A stretch of DNA of 64,000 bases from CAVQBJ01 sp963724405 (GCA_963724405.1 CAVRUQ010000012.1:868001-932000); one strand, 5' to 3'. Positions 31,983 through 41,168 are shown, counted from the stretch's first letter. Notes: generated by a model from the sequence alone, not told the origin. Translations and numbers: made by a program.

Positions 31983-32990
31983 TCACACCGTGACGATCAC
32001 CTTGCCGGTGTTCCCGCCCGTGAACAGGAGGTTCAGCGCGTCGGGCGCGTGCTCGAGGCCCTCGACCACGTGCTCCACGGACTTCACCTTGCCCTCGGCC
32101 ACCCAGCGCGCCATCTCCGCCTGCGCCTGCGGGAAGCGATCGAGGTAGTCGAGGATGATGAAGCCCTCCATGCGGCCGCGTCGCACGAGCAGGTTGATGT
32201 AGTTGCTCGGGCCGCTCAGCTGGGACGGATCGTTGTAGCCGGCGATCGCGCCGCACAGCACGACGCGGCCGCGCAGTGCGAGCTGGCCGAGGCACGCGTT
32301 CAGGATGTTCCCACCGACGTTGTCGAAGTAGAGGTCGATCCCGTTCGGGCACGCACGCCGGAGCGCGGCGGGAACGTCGTCGGTCTTGTAGTTGATCGCG
32401 GCATCGAAGCCGAGCTCATCGACGATCCACGCGCACTTCTCGGCGCTGCCGGCGATGCCCACGACGGTCGAGGCACCCTTCAGTCGCGCGATCTGGCCGA
32501 CCGTCGAGCCGGTCGCCCCGGCGGCGCCGGACACGACGACGACATCGCCGTCTGTGACCCGGCCGACGTCGATGAGCCCGAAATACGCGGTCATGCCCGT
32601 CACACCGAGCACGCCGAGCGCCGTCGGCGGCGGCACGCCCGGGGGCAGCTTCTGCATCGCGGCCGCGCCCTCGTCCGCGAGGACCCAGTCCTGCCAGCCG
32701 GTCATCCCGAAGACGAGGTCGCCCGGCGCATACCGCTCGGAGTTGCTCTCGGTCACCTCCGCGATCCCGCCGCTGCGAATGACCTCGCCGAGGCCGATCG
32801 GCGGGAGATAGCCGACGCGGTCGTCCATCCAGGTGCGGATCGTCGGGTCGATCGACAGATACCGCACGCGGGCGAGCGCCTGGCCGGGGCCCGGCTGCGG
32901 CACGTCCTGCTCCTCCAGATGCACGATCGAGTCATCGACGATGCCGCTCGGGCGCTGCGCAAGCACGAGTCGGCGGTTACGTTCGCTCAT
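31983..32990 (-). CDS. NADP-dependent MDR oxidoreductase (PTGR/CurA-like)
   Basis: A 335-residue enzyme of the leukotriene B4 dehydrogenase/CurA branch. Diagnostic segments are RVRYLSIDPTIRTWM, GVLGVTGMTAYFGL, VVVSGAAGATGSTVGQIARL, GFDAAINYK, DLYFDNVGGNILNACL and VLCGAIAGYN. Enzymes of this branch reduce the double bond of alpha,beta-unsaturated ketones and aldehydes with NADPH. ATG 32990 is chosen because of the GAGGGAAGAG ribosome site; the frame is open further upstream without homology. It is divergent from the helicase-loader-like gene. Confidence 0.9.
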   Translation of the reverse strand: MSERNRRLVLAQRPSGIVDDSIVHLEEQDVPQPGPGQALARVRYLSIDPTIRTWMDDRVGYLPPIGLGEVIRSGGIAEVTESNSERYAPGDLVFGMTGWQDWVLADEGAAAMQKLPPGVPPPTALGVLGVTGMTAYFGLIDVGRVTDGDVVVVSGAAGATGSTVGQIARLKGASTVVGIAGSAEKCAWIVDELGFDAAINYKTDDVPAALRRACPNGIDLYFDNVGGNILNACLGQLALRGRVVLCGAIAGYNDPSQLSGPSNYINLLVRRGRMEGFIILDYLDRFPQAQAEMARWVAEGKVKSVEHVVEGLEHAPDALNLLFTGGNTGKVIVTV

Positions 32991-33273
32991 CTCTTCCCTC
33001 CGTGCGATCGGTGGCGCCGGGCGGCGCCGGGACCATCCTATGCGCAGCGTGGTGTGGTGGGGGGCCGGCCGCAGGGCGCGACACCGCGGGGATGGACCGC
33101 AGCCGCTCTCGAGGGCAAGCCGGCGCGGCGGCGCGATCACTCACGCCCGCACGGCACCCCAGCCGCCGCTCCCGCCCGCGCGAGGCCCGCGGCCCCGCGC
33201 GGCCCGCCGGCACCCGTCCCCAAAATCCGGCAAACACCGCCGGGCGCCCGGCCGCGCCGCCCGCATCGTGTCG

Positions 33274-33279
33274 TACGCT
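33274..33279 (+). promoter_or_regulatory. -10 box of the DnaC-like gene (leaderless)
   Basis: TACGCT lies 7 nt before GTG 33287. Confidence 0.45.
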
Positions 33280-33286
33280 CAAGGTC

Positions 33287-34051
33287 GTGCCGAGCGCTCC
33301 CTCCCACCGCGCCCCCGACGAGTCCCCCTGCCCGTATGGCCTGTGCGACGGCAGCGGCTTCGTCGTCGACGAGGCGACGAACACCGCGAGCGACTGCCGC
33401 TGCCGGCCACAGCGCCTCAGCCGGGCCCGGGCGCGCAGCCTCGAGGCGGTCATCCCGCGGCGCTACAGCGGGGCCTCCTTCGACCGCGCGCCGGTCGTCG
33501 ACATGCCCGAGCCCGTCGTGGCCGACGTGCGCCGCTACGTGCGCCACATCGAGCAGCGCCTCGACGAGGGCCGCGGACTGTGGCTCGTCGGCGACGTCGG
33601 CACGGGGAAGACGACGCTCGCGATGATCGTCTCGCGCGCCGCTCTCGACGCCGGGCGCACGGTGGCGATCTACTCGCTTCCGCGCCTGCTGAACGTGATC
33701 CGCCGGGCCATCGACTCCGAGGCGGGGATGCTCGACTACCTCGATCGGCTCACCGCGGTCGACCTGCTGCACATCGACGACCTCGGGGCCGAGAAGACGA
33801 CCGAGTGGGTGCTCGAGCAGCTGTACTCGATCGTCAACGCCCGCTACGAGGCCCAGCGCGCGATCGTGGCCACGACGAACCTGATGCCCGACGAGCTCGC
33901 GGAGCAGATCGGCGCGCGCACCGTCTCGAGGCTGGTCGAGATGTGCGGCGACCCGCTGCCGCTGTTCGGCGAGGACCACCGTCAGGACTTCCGTGCGCCG
34001 GCGCCGCCCGACGCGCCTGGTGTCCTCCATGGCGACATGCGCACGGCCTGA
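33287..34051 (+). CDS. DnaC/IstB-like AAA+ ATPase, possible helicase loader
   Basis: A 254-residue ATPase. The N-terminus has a likely zinc site (CPYGLCDGSGF, then DCRC). Residues from ~40 hold the DnaC/DnaI-type AAA+ core: Walker A GDVGTGKTTLAM, sensor/Walker B strand LLHIDDLGAEKTTEWV, VNARYEAQRAIVATTNL and the arginine-finger region ARTVSRLVEMC. IstB of transposons is related, but no istA or other transposase gene is near. It lies 8 kb from dnaB and 51 bp before purA, so a chromosomal loader role is plausible. Confidence 0.82.
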   Translation: MPSAPSHRAPDESPCPYGLCDGSGFVVDEATNTASDCRCRPQRLSRARARSLEAVIPRRYSGASFDRAPVVDMPEPVVADVRRYVRHIEQRLDEGRGLWLVGDVGTGKTTLAMIVSRAALDAGRTVAIYSLPRLLNVIRRAIDSEAGMLDYLDRLTAVDLLHIDDLGAEKTTEWVLEQLYSIVNARYEAQRAIVATTNLMPDELAEQIGARTVSRLVEMCGDPLPLFGEDHRQDFRAPAPPDAPGVLHGDMRTA

Positions 34052-34088
34052 GCGGCCTCGACGGTCGGGTCCGGGCCTCCAAGCCAAA

Positions 34089-34094
34089 TACACT
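34089..34094 (+). promoter_or_regulatory. -10 box of purA (leaderless)
   Basis: TACACT lies 8 nt before ATG 34103. Confidence 0.5.
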
Positions 34095-34102
34095 GCGCTG
34101 CG

Positions 34103-35443
34103 ATGCCGGGAATCGTGATAGTCGGCGCCCAGTGGGGCGACGAGGGAAAGGGCAAGATCACCGACCTGCTCGCCGAGCGGGGCGATGCCGTGGTGCGCTT
34201 TCAGGGCGGCAACAACGCCGGCCACACGATCGTGCGCGGCGACGAGGAGTGGAAGTTCCACCTCATCCCGTCCGGAATCCTGTATCCGGGCAAGACGTGC
34301 GTCATCGGCAACGGCGTCGTCATCGACCCGAAGGTGCTGATCTCCGAGCTCGACGGGCTGCGCGCGCGGCGGATCGACGTCAGTGGGCTGCGGATCTCGG
34401 CCAACGCGCACCTGATCATGCCCTACCACCTGCTGCTCGACTCGGCCGGCGAGGCCAAGCTCGGCAAGCTGCAGATCGGGACCACGCGCCGCGGCATCGG
34501 GCCGTGCTACGCGGACAAGGCGGCGCGGCTCGGCATCCGGGTCCAGGACCTGCTCGACGAGAAGATCCTCAAGAAGAAGATCGTCGCCGCGATGGAGCCG
34601 AAGCGCCTGTCGCTGCGTCCGTTCGAGAAGGACCCCTCGCTCGACCTGTTCGCGATGACCGAGGAGTACCTGACCTACGGCCACCGCCTGGAGCCGCACA
34701 TCGGCGACACCGCCAAGCTCATGTGGGACCTGCTCGCCGCGGGGCGCACGGTGATGTTCGAGGGTGCGCAGGGCGCGATGCTCGACATCGACCACGGCAC
34801 GTATCCGTTCGTCACCTCGTCGAACCCGGTCGCCGGCGCCGCCTGCGTCGGAGCGGGCGTCGGGCCCCGCAGCATCGATGAGATCTGGGGCGTGTCGAAG
34901 GCGTACACGACGCGCGTCGGAGCCGGACCGTTCCCGAGCGAGCTGCACGACGAGATGGGCGACCTGATCCGCGAGCGCGGCGGCGAGTTCGGCACGACGA
35001 CCGGGCGCGCGCGACGCACGGGATGGCTCGACCTCGTCGCGCTGCGCTACGCGGCCCAGCTGAACACCCTCAGCGCGCTCGTCATCACCAAGCTCGACGT
35101 GCTCTCCGGGCTCGACCGCATCCACGCCTGCACGAGCTACCGCGGGAGCGAGGGCGCCGAGTTCCACGACTATCCGTATCACCAGACCGTCCTGCACCAC
35201 GCGACCTCCGAGCTGACCGAGCTGCCGGGCTGGAGCGAGGACATCACCGAGGCCCGGTCGATGTCCGACCTCCCCAGCGCCGCGCGCGAATACCTCGACT
35301 TCATCTCCGACTACGTTGGCGTCCCCGTCGCCCTCGTCGGCGTCGGCAAGGGCCGCGACCAGATCGTGTGGACCGATGCCGGCCTGCAGACGCTCGTCGG
35401 CCGCCACGCCATCGTCCCGAACGGCAGCGGGCCCACGCACTGA
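34103..35443 (+). CDS. purA: Adenylosuccinate synthetase
   Basis: A 446-residue enzyme that uses GTP to join IMP and aspartate on the route to AMP. Signatures are GAQWGDEGKGKITDLLAE (residues ~8-25), QGGNNAGHT, the IMP loop with TTRRGIGPCYADKAAR, FEGAQGAMLDIDHGTYPFVT, TRVGAGPFPSE and TGRARRTGWLDLVALRYA. Length and motifs are complete. It has its own predicted leaderless promoter and is convergent with wecB. Confidence 0.97.
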   Translation: MPGIVIVGAQWGDEGKGKITDLLAERGDAVVRFQGGNNAGHTIVRGDEEWKFHLIPSGILYPGKTCVIGNGVVIDPKVLISELDGLRARRIDVSGLRISANAHLIMPYHLLLDSAGEAKLGKLQIGTTRRGIGPCYADKAARLGIRVQDLLDEKILKKKIVAAMEPKRLSLRPFEKDPSLDLFAMTEEYLTYGHRLEPHIGDTAKLMWDLLAAGRTVMFEGAQGAMLDIDHGTYPFVTSSNPVAGAACVGAGVGPRSIDEIWGVSKAYTTRVGAGPFPSELHDEMGDLIRERGGEFGTTTGRARRTGWLDLVALRYAAQLNTLSALVITKLDVLSGLDRIHACTSYRGSEGAEFHDYPYHQTVLHHATSELTELPGWSEDITEARSMSDLPSAAREYLDFISDYVGVPVALVGVGKGRDQIVWTDAGLQTLVGRHAIVPNGSGPTH

Positions 35444-35466
35444 CGCCCGGCGACGCCGGCCCCTCG

Positions 35467-36552
35467 CTACGCCGCCGCGCCGTCCGCGAGTCGCTCGAGC
35501 GCGGCGACGACACGCTCCGCCGCGCGCCCGTCCCCGTACAGCGCGGGATGGGCCTGCGGCCGCGGCCCGGCGAGCGCCGCGCGCAACCGGCCCGGGTCGA
35601 GATCGACGAGCGTGTTCCAGCCCGCCTGGACCGTCTCCACCCACTCGGTGCGGTCGCGCAGCGTCACGCAGGGGACGCCGGCCAGGTAGGCCTCCTTCTG
35701 CACGCCACCGGAGTCGGTGAGCACGGCAGCCGCGTGCGCGAGCAAGGCCGCGAAGTCGAGGTACCCGAGCGGCTCGCACACCTGAGCCGCCGCCGCGACA
35801 CGGTCGAGCAGCCCGGCCTCGAGCAGGCGGGCCCGGGTGCGGGGGTGCAGCGGGAGCACGAGCGGCCGGCCGACGCCCTCGAGCAGCGCGACGAGGCGCC
35901 GCAGGCGAACGGGGTCGTCGACCGTGCCGGCGCGATGCACGGTGGCGAGCACGTAGCCGCCGGCGGTCACCTGCAGACGAGCGAGGATCTCTTCCCGCGC
36001 GCGCAACGCGGGCGCGACGAGCCGGGCCACGTCGACCATCACGTCCCCGACGACCACCACTCCGCTGCGCACGCCCTCACGCGCGAGGTTCTCCTCCGCC
36101 GCCGCCGAGGAGCAGAGCAGGAGCGTCGAGAGATGGTCGGTGAGCACGCGGTTGAGCTCCTCGGGCATGGCCCGGTCATACGAGCGCATCCCCGCCTCGA
36201 CGTGCGCGACCGGCACGCCGAGCTGCGCCGCCGCGAGGCCGCCGGCCAGCGTCGAGTTCGTGTCGCCGTAGACGAGCACGACGTCCGCCGCCAGCTCGCC
36301 CAGCAGCGGCGCGAGGGTGGCGAGCATGTGAGCGGTCTGCGCCGTGTTCCCGGCGCCGAGCGCCTCGCCGAGGTCGAGCCGGTGGTCCGGCTCGGGCAGG
36401 CCGAGCTCGGCGAAGAACACGTCCGACATCTCGTCGTCGTAGTGCTGCCCGGTGTGGATGAGGATCTCCTCGTGTGCGGCCCGCAGCGGACCGGAGACGG
36501 CGGCGGCCTTGACGAACTGCGGCCGGTTGCCGACTACCGTGGCGACGCGCAC
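35467..36552 (-). CDS. wecB: UDP-N-acetylglucosamine 2-epimerase (non-hydrolysing)
   Basis: A 361-residue GT-B-fold epimerase making UDP-ManNAc from UDP-GlcNAc for surface glycans. Motifs are GNRPQFVKAAAV, HTGQHYDDEMSDVFF, VYGDTNSTLAGGLAA, HVEAGMRSYDRAMPEE followed by LNRVLTDHLS, VLTDSGGVQKEAYL and RDRTEWVETV. Start GTG 36552, 15 bp after the aminotransferase stop, so it is the third gene of a leftward operon. No other nucleotide-sugar gene is adjacent, so the glycan it feeds is encoded elsewhere. Confidence 0.93.
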   Translation of the reverse strand: MRVATVVGNRPQFVKAAAVSGPLRAAHEEILIHTGQHYDDEMSDVFFAELGLPEPDHRLDLGEALGAGNTAQTAHMLATLAPLLGELAADVVLVYGDTNSTLAGGLAAAQLGVPVAHVEAGMRSYDRAMPEELNRVLTDHLSTLLLCSSAAAEENLAREGVRSGVVVVGDVMVDVARLVAPALRAREEILARLQVTAGGYVLATVHRAGTVDDPVRLRRLVALLEGVGRPLVLPLHPRTRARLLEAGLLDRVAAAAQVCEPLGYLDFAALLAHAAAVLTDSGGVQKEAYLAGVPCVTLRDRTEWVETVQAGWNTLVDLDPGRLRAALAGPRPQAHPALYGDGRAAERVVAALERLADGAAA

Positions 36553-36567
36553 GAAGAGATGCGACGG

Positions 36568-37353
36568 CTAGCGCGCCGTGGCCGCGAGCGCGTCGGCGAC
36601 GTAGCGGTTCACGCGCTCGGCCGCGCGCTCGGTGACGGGACCGGGAGCCCGCAGCTCGATGTCCTCGATGCGATGCACCGGGAGCACCTCCTTCAGGCTC
36701 GAGGCCAGGAACGCCTCCTGGGCCCCGTGAAGATCGTCGAGCGTCGTCGGCACCTCGAGCACATCGCAGCAGGCCATCACCGCCCGCCGTGTGATCGAGT
36801 CGAGCAGGTGGTCCTCGAGCGGCGGCGTGCGCAGCTCGCCGCCGGCCACCCAGAAGAAGGTCGAGGTCGGCGCTTCGAGCACCCGCCCGTGCGGCGTGAC
36901 CATCAGCGCCTCGTCGAAGCCACGCTCCTGCGCCAGGCGGGAGCAGAGCCGGTTCGCCGCGTAGGAGAGCGACTTGATCCCGTCGAGCACGCGCGTGGGC
37001 GAGTACGTGACGCAGCCCACGGCGAGCGTGGGCGGCAGGTCCGGGAGCGCCTCGATGAGCGCGACGCGGTGCCCGCCGCGCGTGGCGAGCATCCGCAGCG
37101 CGGCGTCCCCGGGGTGCGTCGCGCTGAGCAGAGCGGCCGCGTCGGCGGCCACGGCGTCGATGTCGAGCTCCAGGCGCAGGTTCTCGGCCGAGCGGCGCAT
37201 CCGCTCGAGGTGCGCATCGAGGGCATAGGGAACCCCGTCGTAGAGACGCACGACCTCGAACACGCCGTCGCCCCGCAGCAGCCCCTCGTCCGTGACGGGG
37301 ATGACGGCCTGCTCGGCCGGCACGAGCTTTCCGTCCAGGCAGATCGGGGTCAT
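36568..37353 (-). CDS. Class IV PLP aminotransferase (IlvE/DAAT/PabC family)
   Basis: A 261-residue fold-type IV PLP enzyme. The N-terminus ICLDGKLVPAEQAVIPVTDE leads into GLLRGDGVFEVVRLYDG. The predicted Schiff-base lysine is in DGIKSLSYAANR. The phosphate-binding part is VLEAPTSTFFWV, then LLDSITRRAVMACC. Branched-chain aminotransferase, D-amino acid aminotransferase and aminodeoxychorismate lyase share these features, and I cannot choose between them; the short length favours PabC or DAAT. It lies between a class I aminotransferase and wecB in one operon. Confidence 0.88.
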   Translation of the reverse strand: MTPICLDGKLVPAEQAVIPVTDEGLLRGDGVFEVVRLYDGVPYALDAHLERMRRSAENLRLELDIDAVAADAAALLSATHPGDAALRMLATRGGHRVALIEALPDLPPTLAVGCVTYSPTRVLDGIKSLSYAANRLCSRLAQERGFDEALMVTPHGRVLEAPTSTFFWVAGGELRTPPLEDHLLDSITRRAVMACCDVLEVPTTLDDLHGAQEAFLASSLKEVLPVHRIEDIELRAPGPVTERAAERVNRYVADALAATAR

Positions 37354-37400
37354 GTCGCTCTCTTCTCGTTGCGGAGTGATGACGCCACTGTAGTGCGCCG

Positions 37401-38630
37401 TCACGAGCCGGGCTCGCACGCCGCCCGCGCCGCGGCGAGGCGTTCGAGTCCGAGCGCGATGTGGTCCGGAGCGTGCGTGGTGAACGACAGCCGCAACGTG
37501 GACGGGTCGGGGCTGCTCGCGTAGAACGGCGCCCCGGGGACGAAGGCCACGTCGTGCTCGAGCGCCGTACGCAGGAGCGCCGTCGCGTCGAGCCCGTCCC
37601 CGAGGCGCGCCCACAGGAACATGCCGCCGTCGGGCCGGTTGAAGACGGCCCCGGGCCCGAGCGCCGCGGGCAGCCCCGCGAGCATCGCGTCCCGCCGGGC
37701 GCGGTAGGCGACGCGCAACCGGTCGACGTGGGCGGCGAGGTCGTCCTGAGCCAGGCAGTGCACGGCCGCGAGCTGGTCGACGGTCGAGGTGTGCAGGTCG
37801 GCGGCCTGCTTGGCGATCACGAGCGCTCGCCGGAGCGCGCCCGGCGCGCTCAGCCAGCCGATGCGCAGGCCCGGTGCCAGGACCTTCGACAGCGACGACA
37901 CCGCGACGGTCCGCGCGCCCGCCGGTTCGTGGGCGGCGATCGAGCGCGACGGCGCGCCGCTGTAGCGCAGCTCCCCGTACGGATCGTCCTCGACGATCCA
38001 CAGGTCGTGCTCGGCCGCGATCTCGGCCAGCCGGGCGCGCCGGGCGTCGGGGATCGTGCGGCCGGTCGGATTCTGGAAGTTCGGGACGCAGTACAGGAGC
38101 TTCGGTCGGTGCGCGGCGATGAGACCGGGGAGCGCCTCGGGATCGATCCCGTCGCCGTCGCAGGGCACCGGCACGGGACGGGCACCGGCGAAGCGGAAGC
38201 ACTGCAGCGCGGCGAGGTAGGCCGGATCCTCGACGAGCACCGCATCGCCCGGTTCGAGCATCACCGTGGCCACGAGCGCGAGCGCCTGCTGCGAGCCGGT
38301 GGTGACGATCACGTCCTCCCCGTCGGCGGGCACGCCGCGCTCGCGCGAGCGGGCGGCGAGCGCCTCGCGCAGTTCGGGGACGCCCTCGGTTGAGGAGTAC
38401 TGCAGCGCCCGCGCCACCCCCGCCGGCGCGGTGACCGCCCCGAACGCCTGGGCGAGCATCTCGGCCGGGAACAGCTCGGGCGCCGGGAGGCCACCGGCGA
38501 ACGAGATCACCTCGGGGCGCTCGGTGAGCGACAGGATGTCGCGCACCGGCGACGATCGGACGCCCGCGAGGCGTCCGGAGAGGGGCGGCTCGGGCGCGGC
38601 GGGTTCCGTGGCGGTGCCTCGCTCTGACAT
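37401..38630 (-). CDS. Class I/II PLP aminotransferase (2-aminoadipate/MocR-type without regulator domain)
   Basis: A 409-residue fold-type I aminotransferase. Features are SFAGGLPAPELFP, QYSSTEGVPELREALAAR, VTTGSQQALALVATVML, YCVPNFQNPTGRTIP, VEDDPYGELRY and the PLP lysine in SSLSKVLAPGLRIGW. It resembles LysN or aromatic/2-aminoadipate aminotransferases, which share this fold with MocR regulators; no winged-helix domain is present. The start ATG 38630 lies 6 nt after a TAGGCT box. It heads the operon with the class IV aminotransferase and wecB. Confidence 0.9.
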   Translation of the reverse strand: MSERGTATEPAAPEPPLSGRLAGVRSSPVRDILSLTERPEVISFAGGLPAPELFPAEMLAQAFGAVTAPAGVARALQYSSTEGVPELREALAARSRERGVPADGEDVIVTTGSQQALALVATVMLEPGDAVLVEDPAYLAALQCFRFAGARPVPVPCDGDGIDPEALPGLIAAHRPKLLYCVPNFQNPTGRTIPDARRARLAEIAAEHDLWIVEDDPYGELRYSGAPSRSIAAHEPAGARTVAVSSLSKVLAPGLRIGWLSAPGALRRALVIAKQAADLHTSTVDQLAAVHCLAQDDLAAHVDRLRVAYRARRDAMLAGLPAALGPGAVFNRPDGGMFLWARLGDGLDATALLRTALEHDVAFVPGAPFYASSPDPSTLRLSFTTHAPDHIALGLERLAAARAACEPGS

Positions 38631-38636
38631 CCGCCG

Positions 38637-38642
38637 AGCCTA
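38637..38642 (-). promoter_or_regulatory. -10 box of the class I aminotransferase operon
   Basis: TAGGCT on the minus strand lies 6 nt before ATG 38630. Confidence 0.45.
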
Positions 38643-38717
38643 GCGGCAGCTCGCGATTCGTCGAGGGAACGCCGCGGCGCCCAGTGTCACCGGCGCCGGT
38701 GCCGATACATGCCTGGC

Positions 38718-39917
38718 ATGAGACTGATCGCCACGCGCCGCGTCGTCGAGGGCATGGTCCTCGGCGAGGACGTCCTCTGCGGCAACGCCGACGGCACACC
38801 GCTGCTGCGCGCCGGAACGACCCTCTCCGGCCCGTACGTCAGGTCGCTCGTCGATCACGGCATCAACGCGGTCTACGTCGATGACGCCGTCAGCGCCGGC
38901 ATCGTCGTGCCCCGGCCGCTCAGCCCGGAGCTGAAGGCGACGGCGACCGCGACCGTCGCGAAGGCGATGACGTCGGTGCGCGAGCTCAAGCCCGCGGCCG
39001 CGGGCCTCGGGGACAAGGAGATCGCCGACCTCAGCGCGGTCGCGGCGCTCATCGCCGAGCACGTCGCCGGCAGCGCCGAGGTCGGGATGGCGCTCGTCGA
39101 CCTCTCGACCGTCGACGGCCACGTCTACGAGCACTCGGTGAACGTCGCCGCGCTCGGGCTGCTCGTCGGCGATCGACTGCTGCGGACGCACGGCTACCGG
39201 GACTGGTCGGGCAAGCGCAGCTTCGAGGGGATGCAGATGCGGCTCGTCCGGCTCGGGCTCGGGCTACTGTTGCACGACCTCGGCAAGCTCGCGATCCCGT
39301 CCGGGATCGTCAACAAGGCGGATCCGCTCGCGCCCGACGAGGCCGAGCTGCTCCGCCGCCACCCGGTGCTCGGCTGCGAGATGCTGCGCACCGACACCAT
39401 CACCCCGCTCGTCAAGGCGGTCGTCCGCTCCCACCACGAGCGCTGGGACGGCACCGGCTATCCCGACGGGAAGGGCGGGGAGGACATCAACCAGCTGGCC
39501 CGGATCGCCGCCGCGGCCAACGCGTACGACGCGACGGTCAGCGCCCGCCCCCGGTCGCCGGCGCGACCGCCGGAGGACGGCTGGCAGACGATCGTCGACG
39601 GACGCGGAACCGCGTTCGACCCGCTCGTGGTCGACGTCTTCCGCGAGCTCGTCGCGCCGTGGCCGATCGGCACCGAGGTGCGGCTGTCCGACGGCCTGCG
39701 GGGCATCGTCGCGTCGGTCCCCAACGGGCAGCTCGACCGGCCGACGGTGCGCGTCGTGTACGCAAGCGGCGACCAGGAGCGCGCGGGCGAGGAGATCGCG
39801 CTCGTCGATCACCCCGATCTGCAGATCATCGGCACCGCGCTCGACGCTGCGGACGAGCCGGCCCGCGCGCCGGCGCCGCTCGCGCTCGTCGAGGAACCCG
39901 AGCGCGACGCCGCGTAG
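38718..39917 (+). CDS. HD-GYP domain phosphodiesterase
   Basis: A 399-residue cytoplasmic protein. The N-terminal ~120 residues are a DUF3391-like domain (VVEGMVLGEDVLCGNADGTP). The HD-GYP domain includes EHSVNVAALGLLVG, LLHDLGKLAIPSG, RHPVLGCEMLR and SHHERWDGTGYPDGKGG. It should degrade c-di-GMP, or cGAMP in some relatives. A C-terminal extension of about 60 residues (VRLSDGLRGIVASVPNGQL) adds a small beta domain. ATG 38718 is preferred to ATG 38709, because an ATACAT box lies 7 nt before it. With the GGDEF/HD-GYP protein at 27 kb this is the second c-di-GMP enzyme in the window. Confidence 0.88.
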   Translation: MRLIATRRVVEGMVLGEDVLCGNADGTPLLRAGTTLSGPYVRSLVDHGINAVYVDDAVSAGIVVPRPLSPELKATATATVAKAMTSVRELKPAAAGLGDKEIADLSAVAALIAEHVAGSAEVGMALVDLSTVDGHVYEHSVNVAALGLLVGDRLLRTHGYRDWSGKRSFEGMQMRLVRLGLGLLLHDLGKLAIPSGIVNKADPLAPDEAELLRRHPVLGCEMLRTDTITPLVKAVVRSHHERWDGTGYPDGKGGEDINQLARIAAAANAYDATVSARPRSPARPPEDGWQTIVDGRGTAFDPLVVDVFRELVAPWPIGTEVRLSDGLRGIVASVPNGQLDRPTVRVVYASGDQERAGEEIALVDHPDLQIIGTALDAADEPARAPAPLALVEEPERDAA

Positions 39918-39934
39918 GACATCGATCGCGGCCG

Positions 39935-40483
39935 TCAGCGCGCCCGGCGGCGCCCGCGCAACTGGAGCGCGACGAGGCTGAACACGCCAAGGGCGAGCAG
40001 CGGCCAGGCCAGCGTCGCGCCGAGCTGCTGCCAGGCGGTGCCGGCGACCGCGCCGGCGGCGATGAAGGCGACGGCCCAGAGCGCGCAACCGGCGATCGTG
40101 AGCGCCACGAACGGCGCCAGCGGCACGCGGCGAGCGCCCGCGGGGAGCGACACGAACGTGCGCGCGAGGGGGAGCAGGCGCGCGATGAATACGGCTCGGG
40201 TGCCGTGGCGGTCGAGGAGCGCCGACCAGCGCTCGAGCAGCGCCGAGGCGCCCGGCACCCGTTCGGCCCAGTGGGCGGCGCCGAGCGCGTACAGGATGAG
40301 CGAGCCGACGAGGTTGCCGGCGGTGGCGGCGAGCACGGCGAGCGGGAACGACATCCATCCCCCACTGACGGCGAAGCCGGAGAAGAGCAGCGTCACCTCA
40401 CTCGGCACGGGGATGCCCGCGCTCTCGGGGACCATGAGCAGGAACACGCCGAGCACCCCGAACTCCTCGATGATCGCGGTCAT
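39935..40483 (-). CDS. DedA family membrane protein
   Basis: A 182-residue SNARE-associated/DedA superfamily protein. Motifs are FLLMVPESAGIPVPSEVTLL (the amphipathic re-entrant part), AATAGNLVGSLILYALG and FIARLLPLARTFVSLPAGAR. Four to five hydrophobic segments are visible. DedA proteins help flip or recycle lipid carriers such as undecaprenyl phosphate. ATG 40483 is used; the upstream frame overlaps a recombinase-like gene by 86 bp. It is convergent with the HD-GYP gene. Confidence 0.88.
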   Translation of the reverse strand: MTAIIEEFGVLGVFLLMVPESAGIPVPSEVTLLFSGFAVSGGWMSFPLAVLAATAGNLVGSLILYALGAAHWAERVPGASALLERWSALLDRHGTRAVFIARLLPLARTFVSLPAGARRVPLAPFVALTIAGCALWAVAFIAAGAVAGTAWQQLGATLAWPLLALGVFSLVALQLRGRRRAR

Positions 40484-41168
40484 CGGCGCGCCGGGGACGG
40501 GGGAGGCTCCGGGCCGGGACGCGGGCCACGTGGGCCGGCTGGGCGACTCGGACCCCGACGGCCGGGCCCCGGCGGCGGCGGCGGCGGGGAAGCCGCCCCG
40601 CTCCGGGCGCCGGCGGGCGGGGGCGACGGTAGCCGAGTGCCGACTGGACGCTCGACGGACGCCATTGGGCACCCCCGCGCGGCGTCGGCACACCGTCGGC
40701 CTCGAGGGCCTCGGCGATCGCCTGCAGACTGAGGCCGAGGGCCCGCAGCTCGGCGATGCGCTCGGCCAGCTCGGGGACACGAGCGCGCACGCCCGGGCGA
40801 CCGCGCGGCCGGTCGACGTCACCCTCGCCCTCCCAGCGATCGATCTCGCGCACGAGGGCGAGGGCCGACCGCGAGGCGCGAGCGCCGGTGTCGAGCCCGA
40901 CGTCGAGCGCGACGAGGTCCGCACCCGCCGCGTCGAGCCAGTCGAGCAGCTCGACGAGCTCGCGCGCGGAGCGCGCGGCGGTGCGCAGCTCGTCGACGAG
41001 CAGCGTCGATGCGGCCCCGGCTCTCAAGAGCTCGAGCGCACGCGCCAGTCCGCTCCGCGGCGCCGACTCGTCGTCGGCCACGGTGGCGACGACGTTGAGG
41101 GCGGCCCCGGCCGACGCCGGGGCCGCGGAGCCGCTGCCGCCGAGGTAGTGGACGCCGTCACGAGCCAT
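40398..41168 (-). CDS. Serine-recombinase-like DNA-binding protein, catalytic serine missing
   Basis: A 256-residue protein. Residues ~45-110 match the resolvase core (LARALELLRAGAASTLLVDE, RSARELVELLDWLD, LVALDVGLDTG). A recombinase-type HTH follows (ELRALGLSLQAIAEALEADG, then VPTPRGGAQW). The N-terminal Y-x-R-x-S active-site motif is not present (HYLGGSGSAAPA instead), so strand cleavage is unlikely and a regulatory role is more plausible. The C-terminal Arg/Pro-rich tail overlaps dedA and may be non-native. ATG 41168 lies 7 nt after a TATGAT box that is covered by a palindrome, suggesting self-repression. Confidence 0.65.
   Translation of the reverse strand: MARDGVHYLGGSGSAAPASAGAALNVVATVADDESAPRSGLARALELLRAGAASTLLVDELRTAARSARELVELLDWLDAAGADLVALDVGLDTGARASRSALALVREIDRWEGEGDVDRPRGRPGVRARVPELAERIAELRALGLSLQAIAEALEADGVPTPRGGAQWRPSSVQSALGYRRPRPPAPGAGRLPRRRRRRGPAVGVRVAQPAHVARVPARSLPRPRRADDRDHRGVRGARRVPAHGPRERGHPRAE

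Noticed and set aside
33287..34051. IstB of an IS21-type insertion sequence
   Set aside because: No IstA, no terminal inverted repeats and no target duplication are seen; the gene has its own promoter and sits next to purA.
40398..41168. Active site-specific recombinase of a mobile element
   Set aside because: The catalytic serine motif is absent and no element ends or cargo genes surround it.
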